From positions 1 through 64,000 of the forward strand of contig NZ_JAATOM010000028.1 of NCBI RefSeq assembly GCF_019207085.1: 64,000 bases of DNA. Reading direction: 5' to 3'. This document shows, one piece after another, positions 59,244 to 64,000 of the stretch (position 1 is the first letter of the stretch; every line of letters begins with the position of its first letter). Source of the stretch: Variovorax sp. dw_308 (GTDB taxonomy: Bacteria > Pseudomonadota > Gammaproteobacteria > Burkholderiales > Burkholderiaceae_C). The notes below the pieces were generated by a model. The model was not told the DNA's origin and ran no database searches. It saw only the letters and a program-made list of their open reading frames with translations. A program made the translations under genes and the position numbers.

Positions 59244-60227
59244 TCAGTCGGCCTGGATGCCCAGGTCCTTGATGACCTTGCCGAAGCGTTCGAAGTCGGC
59301 TGCGTTGGTCTTCGCGAGCGTCTCTGGCGAGCCGCCCAGCGGGGTCGCGCCGAGCGTCTCCATGCGCGACACCACGTCGGGCATCTTCAGGATCTCGTTG
59401 AAGTGCGCGTTCAGCGTCTTCACGACATCGGCCGGCATGCCTTTCGGCCCGAACAGGCCGTGCCATGCGCTGACCTGCACGCCCTTGTAGCCAAGCTCCT
59501 CGAAGGTCGGGACGTTGGGCGCGAGCGGCGAACGCTTGCTGTCGGCCACGGCCAGCGGCACCATCTTCGCGCCCGGCAGGTAGGGCGCCACCGGGCCCAG
59601 CGTGATGTAGGTGAGGGGCACATGGCCGCCCAGCACGTCGTTCACGGCCGGCGCGACGCCGCGGTAGGGCACATGGCGCAGGTCGATGCCGGCCGCCTTG
59701 TTCACGAGTTCGCCGAGGATGTGCATCGGCGAGCCGCTGCCCGGGCTCGCATAGGACAGCGATTGGGTCCTGGCTGCGGTCGCCACGTCCTTGAAGGTCT
59801 TCATGCCCGCGCCGGAACCGGCGACCAGGAACAGCGGCAGCGTTCCCGTCTCGATGATCGGCGTGAAGCCGTTCAGCACGTCATAGCCGCCGGCGCCGTT
59901 GGTCTTCAGGACCAGCTGTGCGATCGAGAAGGTGCTGGGCGCCAGCAGCAGCGTGTAGCCGTCCGCGGGCGCCTTGGCCACCCAGGCGCTGCCGATGACG
60001 CCGCTGGCGCCGGGGCGGTTGTCGACCACCACGGGCTGGCCGATGCGGCTGGACAGCTTCTCCCCGAACAGCCGCGCCAGCGCATCGGTGTCGCCGCCGG
60101 CCGGGTAGGCCACGACCAGCGTGACGGGCTTGGACGGATAACCCTGGGCCAGGGCCGGGGCGGCGGCGCAGGCCGCGACGGCGGAGAGTGCAAGCGCGAG
60201 GACCTGGCGACGGGATTGCTTCATCAT
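59244..60227 (-). CDS. TctC/Bug-type periplasmic solute-binding protein, first gene of the operon
   Basis: A 327-aa Bug protein with a signal that has an Arg pair and ends at APALA-Q (about 27). 'VTLVVAYPAGGDTDALARLFG', 'VVDNRPGASGVIGSAWVAKAPADGYTLL' and 'DLRHVPYRGVAPAVNDVLGG' are the family marks. It is distinct from the second TctC copy of the operon, so two receptors for related ligands are likely. It is the promoter-proximal gene; two adjacent ATG codons serve as start. Confidence 0.93.
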   Translation of the reverse strand: MMKQSRRQVLALALSAVAACAAAPALAQGYPSKPVTLVVAYPAGGDTDALARLFGEKLSSRIGQPVVVDNRPGASGVIGSAWVAKAPADGYTLLLAPSTFSIAQLVLKTNGAGGYDVLNGFTPIIETGTLPLFLVAGSGAGMKTFKDVATAARTQSLSYASPGSGSPMHILGELVNKAAGIDLRHVPYRGVAPAVNDVLGGHVPLTYITLGPVAPYLPGAKMVPLAVADSKRSPLAPNVPTFEELGYKGVQVSAWHGLFGPKGMPADVVKTLNAHFNEILKMPDVVSRMETLGATPLGGSPETLAKTNAADFERFGKVIKDLGIQAD

Positions 60228-60327
60228 GGTTGGCGACCTGGGCGAAAGGGGTACGAAACTGGGGCCGATTTGCAGAGATCCGGGGCCTTGAGCGGGGGGC
60301 GGGATCTCCTTGATCTGCTACTTTGAC

Positions 60328-60360
60328 GTTTCACTAATGAAACCATGTTTTATTAGTGAA
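60328..60360 (-). promoter_or_regulatory. IclR-type operator upstream of the catabolic operon
   Basis: Two overlapping palindromes in an AT-rich island: GTTTCA-CTAA-TGAAAC at 60328-60343, and TTCACTAAT (60330-60338) paired with ATTAGTGAA (60352-60360). The size and form suit an IclR-family regulator. It lies about 100 bases upstream of the first operon gene, over or next to the probable promoter. Confidence 0.6.
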
Positions 60361-60762
60361 CCGATGGGGCGAAGTTTAGGGATTGCATGGCGGGCACGCA
60401 CACGGGAAAACCCTTTGTTTTCGGCTTCCTTGTAAGCAAAAAAGGTGTAGGACAGCCGGGAGCCCAAGACGGCGGGCAACTGGTGGGGAGGTCGAGACCC
60501 CTTCTTTTGCGAACCGTTCAAGCCCGTCTTGACGAGGATGGGATCAAGTCGCCAGAGGCTTCCAGCGTGGACGCGCATGCCGCGACCGGGAACGGCGAGT
60601 CGGCCGTCAAGGACCCGATCGCCGAGATCGCAACGGCCCGAAAGCTACGCCTGGCCGCGTCGTCGCGAGTCGAGGACAGCGGCGAGCGGCGCGGGGCGCC
60701 GGCAAGTGCATCGATGCGAATGCGACCGTCAGGGCGCTTTCATATCAATGCGGTGCTTCCGG
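60361..60762. other. Gene-free gap between operon promoter and crp-family gene
   Basis: About 400 bases without a gene that I can support. Open frames on both strands have no family resemblance. A short inverted repeat (AAGCCCGTCTTGACGAGG area, 60520-60540) is weak. The end of the regulator gene lies at 60763. Confidence 0.4.
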
Positions 60763-61458
60763 TCAGGTCTTGCGCGGCACGACCTGACCGCTTTCCTGCA
60801 GCAGTTGCATGTCGAGGATCTCGATACGCCCATAGCGCAACGCGATGGCGCCGCGCTTCACCAGCACCTGGAGCTCCTTGTTGAGCGTGGGCCTGCTGAT
60901 CCCCAGCATCATGGCCAGCGTGTCCTGCGAGGCGGTGATCACGCTGCGCTCCTCGATGCTGTCCGTCACGTCGCCGTGGGCCAGCAGGACCAAGCGCCGC
61001 ACGATCCTTTCCAGCGTGCTTTGCAGCGCAGAGTCGCCCATCAGCCCATACGCCAGGCGCAATCGCGTCGCCACCTGCACGGCGATCGCATGGCTGAAGA
61101 CGGGACGCTGCATCAGCTGGCCGAACTTGTCCGCGCTGACGGCCAGCACATCGGTATCCCCTACGGCAATCGCCGTGTGCGCGCGCGGCGCGCCTTCAAG
61201 CACTGCGACCTCGCCGATCCAGTTGCCGGGCTCGATGATGGTCAGGATCGCCTCGTTGCCGTCGGGGTGAAGGATGCTCAGCTTGATCAGCCCGCTCGCC
61301 ACGCCGAAGAACGCCCCCGTGGGTGCCATGGCGGTGTCGCCCTGCCGGAACAGGAATTCGCCCGCAGCCAGGTGCCTCGCACTGGCGGCAGCCAGCAGCG
61401 CCTCGGCCTCCTCCTCGGGCAGGGCCTTGAACCACGGGTTTTCGTCGAAGACGTTCAT
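60763..61458 (-). CDS. Crp/Fnr-family transcriptional regulator
   Basis: A 231-aa regulator with a cyclic-nucleotide-binding fold (about 20-135: 'LAAGEFLFRQGDTA', 'GNWIGEVAVLEGAPRAHTAIA') and a C-terminal winged HTH ('ITASQDTLAMMLGISRPTLNKELQVLVKRGAI', about 180-212). There are no N-terminal cysteines for an iron-sulfur cluster as in Fnr. The ligand is unknown; cAMP-type ligands are possible, and a cyclase gene lies at 36878-38224. It is transcribed away from the DUF2970 gene. Confidence 0.9.
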   Translation of the reverse strand: MNVFDENPWFKALPEEEAEALLAAASARHLAAGEFLFRQGDTAMAPTGAFFGVASGLIKLSILHPDGNEAILTIIEPGNWIGEVAVLEGAPRAHTAIAVGDTDVLAVSADKFGQLMQRPVFSHAIAVQVATRLRLAYGLMGDSALQSTLERIVRRLVLLAHGDVTDSIEERSVITASQDTLAMMLGISRPTLNKELQVLVKRGAIALRYGRIEILDMQLLQESGQVVPRKT

Positions 61459-61624
61459 GAGGGGTGCGCGTGACAGGGCGCCGGCAGAGTTTGCATCATC
61501 GCGCCGAATCGGCGTTCAAGTGTCGCGCGACATGCGCGGCTCGCAGCGCCATGGAAAACTGATACGCACGATCCGCCTCGATCTGCATCTGTTCTTTTGC
61601 CGGCAGGCACGCGATATTCAAAGC

Positions 61625-61813
61625 ATGTCAATCCTTCCCCGTTCCGTTCGTGCCGTCCTGTGGAGCTTCATCGGGCTCGGTGGCCGTCGCGCCGATGCCG
61701 ATGCGCGAACCGAGGACGTCGGCATCCTGAGCCTGGTCTGCGTCGCGCTGGTGCTGGTCCTGCTGCTGGTCGGTGGCCTGATCGCGGTTGCCCGGTTCGC
61801 CGCGACGGCGTAG
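61625..61813 (+). CDS. DUF2970 small membrane protein
   Basis: A 62-aa protein: 'SVRAVLWSFIGLGGRRADADA' followed by a single membrane helix (LSLVCVALVLVLLLVGGLIAVARF). This is the DUF2970 layout, common as a stand-alone gene in beta- and gammaproteobacteria and without known function. ATG 61625 is the first start after an in-frame break in the pattern. The gap 61459-61624 to the divergent regulator should contain both promoters. Confidence 0.75.
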   Translation: MSILPRSVRAVLWSFIGLGGRRADADARTEDVGILSLVCVALVLVLLLVGGLIAVARFAATA

Positions 61814-61923
61814 CGTGCGCGGAGGGCTCGCACATCGCGATCCCTCCGCGCAGCATCCGGGCGAGACGGGCACAGTTGGTGCTGGTAGATGCCTGCCTGC
61901 CGCTACCGCCCACGAAAGACCCC

Positions 61924-64000
61924 ATGCCCGCCAAACCCATCGGCTCCGTCCTGATCGCCAACCGCTCCGAGATCGCCATCCGCGTGATGCGCGCCGCGGC
62001 TGAAATGAACATGCGCACTGTCGCGATCTATTCGCGCGAGGACCGGCTGGCGCTGCACCGCTTCAAGGCGGACGAAAGCTACCTGGTGGGCGAAGGCAAG
62101 AAGCCGCTGGCCGCCTACCTCGACATCGACGACATCCTGGGCGTGGCGCGCGCCGCGAAGGTCGACGCGGTCCATCCCGGCTACGGCTTCCTGTCGGAGA
62201 ACCCGGAATTCGCGCAGGCCGTGCTCGATGCCGGCATCGAATGGATCGGGCCGCGCCCGGACGTGATGCGCACCCTCGGCAACAAGGTCGCCGCCCGCAA
62301 CGCCGCCGTGGCCGCCGGCGTGCCGGTGATGCCGGCCACCTTGCCGCTACCGCTCGACCTGGCGCAATGCAAGCGCATGGCCGCCGAGGTCGGCTATCCC
62401 GTGATGCTGAAGGCCAGCTGGGGTGGCGGCGGCCGGGGCATGCGGGCGATCCAGGGCGAGGGCGAGCTCGAAGGCGCGCTGGCGGCGGCCCGTCGCGAGG
62501 CGCTGGCCGCGTTCGGCAACGACGAGGTCTATTTCGAGAAGCTGGTGCAGCGGGCTCGCCACGTCGAGGTGCAGATCCTCGGCGACACGCATCGCAACGT
62601 GGTGCACCTTTTCGAGCGCGACTGCACCGTTCAGCGGCGCAACCAGAAGGTGGTCGAGCGGGCGCCCGCGCCCTACCTCGACGAAACGACGCGCCAGGGC
62701 CTGTGCGACAGCGCGCTCAAGCTGATGCGCGCGGTCGACTACACGCACGCCGGCACCGTCGAGTTCCTGATGGACGCCGACACCGGCAAGTTCTATTTCA
62801 TCGAGGTGAATCCGCGCATCCAGGTCGAGCACACGGTGACCGAGCTCATCACCGGCATCGACATCGTGAAGGCGCAGATCCGCATCAGCCAGGGCGGCCG
62901 CATCGGCCTGCGCGAGGACGAGACCGCCGCCGACGGCAGCGTGACGGCGCGCGCCACCGGCGTGCCGCCGCAGGCGGAGATCAGGCTCAACGGCCATGCG
63001 CTGCAATGCCGCATCACCACCGAGGACCCGGAGAACGGCTTCCTGCCCGACTACGGGCGGCTCAGCGCCTACCGCAGCGCGGCCGGCTTCGGCATCCGGC
63101 TCGACGCCGGCACGGCGTACGGCGGCGCGGTCATCACGCCGTACTACGACTCGCTGCTGGTGAAGGTCACGGCCTGGGCGCCCACGGCGAGGGAGACCAT
63201 CCAGCGCATGGACCGCGCGCTGCGCGAGTTCCGCATCCGCGGCGTCGCGTCGAACCTGCAGTTCCTCGAGAACGTCATCAACCATCCGGACTTTGCCGCC
63301 GGCACGGTGACCACGCGCTTCATCGACACCACGCCCGAGTTGCTCGAGTTCACCAAGCGCCGCGACCGCGCCAGCAAGCTGCTCGGCTTCATCGCCGACG
63401 TGACGGTCAACGGCCATCCGGAGATGAAGGGGCGCAAGCTGCCCGACCTGCCGTTCATCAAGCCGATCCTGCCGAAGGTCGACCTCGCGACGCCGATTCC
63501 GCCCGGCTCGCGCGACCGACTGAAAGCACTCGGCGCCAAGGCCTTCGCGCAATGGATGCTGGACAGCAAGCCGGTGTTGATGACCGACACGACGCTGCGC
63601 GACGCCCACCAGTCGCTGTTCGCCACCCGCATGCGCACCGCCGACATGCTGCCGATCGCGCCCTTCTATGCGCGCGAGTTGCCGCAGTTGCTGTCGCTCG
63701 AATGCTGGGGCGGCGCGACCTTCGACGTGGCGATGCGCTTCCTGAAGGAAGACCCGTGGCAACGCCTTGCGCAGCTGCGTGAGGCTGTTCCCAACATCCT
63801 GTTCCAGATGCTGTTGCGCGGCGCCAATGGCGTCGGCTACACGAGCTACGCCGACAACGTGGTGCGCTTCTTCGTCAAGCAGGCGGCCAGTTCCGGCGTC
63901 GACCTGTTCCGCGTGTTCGATGCGCTCAACTGGGTCGAGAACATGCGTGTGTCCATCGATGCGGTGCTCGAATCCGGCGCGCTGTGCGAGGGCGCGATCT
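61924..64000 (+). CDS. pyc: Pyruvate carboxylase, single-chain (3' end outside window)
   Basis: The first 692 codons of a single-chain pyruvate carboxylase. The biotin carboxylase part (1-about 470) has 'VLIANRSEIAIRVMRAA', 'HPGYGFLSENPEFA', the ATP-grasp loop 'KASWGGGGRGMR' and 'FIEVNPRIQVEHTVTE'. The carboxyltransferase part begins near residue 545 with 'TDTTLRDAHQSLFATRMR' and 'SLECWGGATFDVAMRFL', which identifies pyruvate as the substrate. It makes oxaloacetate from pyruvate, ATP and bicarbonate. The biotin-carrier end lies beyond the window. ATG 61924 follows a GAAAGAC leader. Confidence 0.95.
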   Translation, partial: MPAKPIGSVLIANRSEIAIRVMRAAAEMNMRTVAIYSREDRLALHRFKADESYLVGEGKKPLAAYLDIDDILGVARAAKVDAVHPGYGFLSENPEFAQAVLDAGIEWIGPRPDVMRTLGNKVAARNAAVAAGVPVMPATLPLPLDLAQCKRMAAEVGYPVMLKASWGGGGRGMRAIQGEGELEGALAAARREALAAFGNDEVYFEKLVQRARHVEVQILGDTHRNVVHLFERDCTVQRRNQKVVERAPAPYLDETTRQGLCDSALKLMRAVDYTHAGTVEFLMDADTGKFYFIEVNPRIQVEHTVTELITGIDIVKAQIRISQGGRIGLREDETAADGSVTARATGVPPQAEIRLNGHALQCRITTEDPENGFLPDYGRLSAYRSAAGFGIRLDAGTAYGGAVITPYYDSLLVKVTAWAPTARETIQRMDRALREFRIRGVASNLQFLENVINHPDFAAGTVTTRFIDTTPELLEFTKRRDRASKLLGFIADVTVNGHPEMKGRKLPDLPFIKPILPKVDLATPIPPGSRDRLKALGAKAFAQWMLDSKPVLMTDTTLRDAHQSLFATRMRTADMLPIAPFYARELPQLLSLECWGGATFDVAMRFLKEDPWQRLAQLREAVPNILFQMLLRGANGVGYTSYADNVVRFFVKQAASSGVDLFRVFDALNWVENMRVSIDAVLESGALCEGAI

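Noticed and set aside
60387..60884. Open frame of 165 codons on the plus strand
   Set aside because: It runs into the antisense of the Crp-family gene, has no family resemblance and no ribosome-binding site.

Overview
The window is chromosomal DNA of a high-GC betaproteobacterium, most likely a Comamonadaceae member of the Variovorax/Acidovorax type. That assignment is an inference from GC-rich codon use, orphan TctC/Bug solute-binding proteins, an Omp32-type porin, a DUF2970 protein, a single-chain pyruvate carboxylase and the style of the intergenic palindromic repeats. No rRNA, tRNA, CRISPR array or intact insertion sequence was seen.

Region 1 (1-35697, all minus strand) is a type VI secretion (T6SS) locus, read from right to left. 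It encodes TssK, TssL (with an OmpA-like C-terminus), TssM and TagF. A Ser/Thr kinase, an MltA-type lytic transglycosylase lipoprotein, a sigma-factor-like protein, a one-TM protein and an exported caspase-like protein follow. Next come Hcp, TagJ, TssE, TssF, TssG and ClpV/TssH. The last block is cargo: an unknown 316-aa protein, an Asp-zincin (M35-like) metallopeptidase, a TPR-methyltransferase, VgrG, DUF6484, DUF2169, a ketosynthase-fold protein without catalytic residues, a DUF4150 (PAAR-like) protein with a cysteine-rich C-terminus, a candidate immunity protein, a TIGR02270-family protein, a 58-aa membrane protein and the start of the FHA protein TagH. TssB, TssC, TssJ and TssA are not in the window. 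The block at about 1.2-6.6 kb is visibly less GC-rich than the core genes and looks acquired.

Region 2 (36006-41009) is a mixed accessory stretch. It holds an exported intradiol dioxygenase-like protein, an alpha/beta-hydrolase fused to a class III nucleotide cyclase, a 3' remnant of a Fic/'mobile mystery protein B' gene, a ParE/RelE-Phd toxin-antitoxin pair, two small membrane proteins and a COG3910-type ATPase. Palindromic repeats lie between several of these.

Region 3 (41126-60227, minus strand) looks like one 17-gene catabolic operon. From the promoter side it encodes TctC, SDR, cupin, alpha/beta hydrolase, IclR regulator, atypical SDR, ThDP enzyme, aspartate-dehydrogenase-like protein, aldehyde dehydrogenase, two-domain VOC extradiol-type dioxygenase, TctC, small HTH protein, Rieske oxygenase, its reductase, porin, MFS transporter and a self-sufficient P450-reductase (CYP102-like). 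An IclR-type palindrome about 100 bp upstream of the first gene is the probable operator. The set suggests uptake, hydroxylation or O-demethylation, ring cleavage and side-chain processing of an unidentified aromatic compound.

Region 4 (60763-64000) has a Crp/Fnr-family regulator on the minus strand, then a DUF2970 protein and the first about 692 codons of pyruvate carboxylase on the plus strand.
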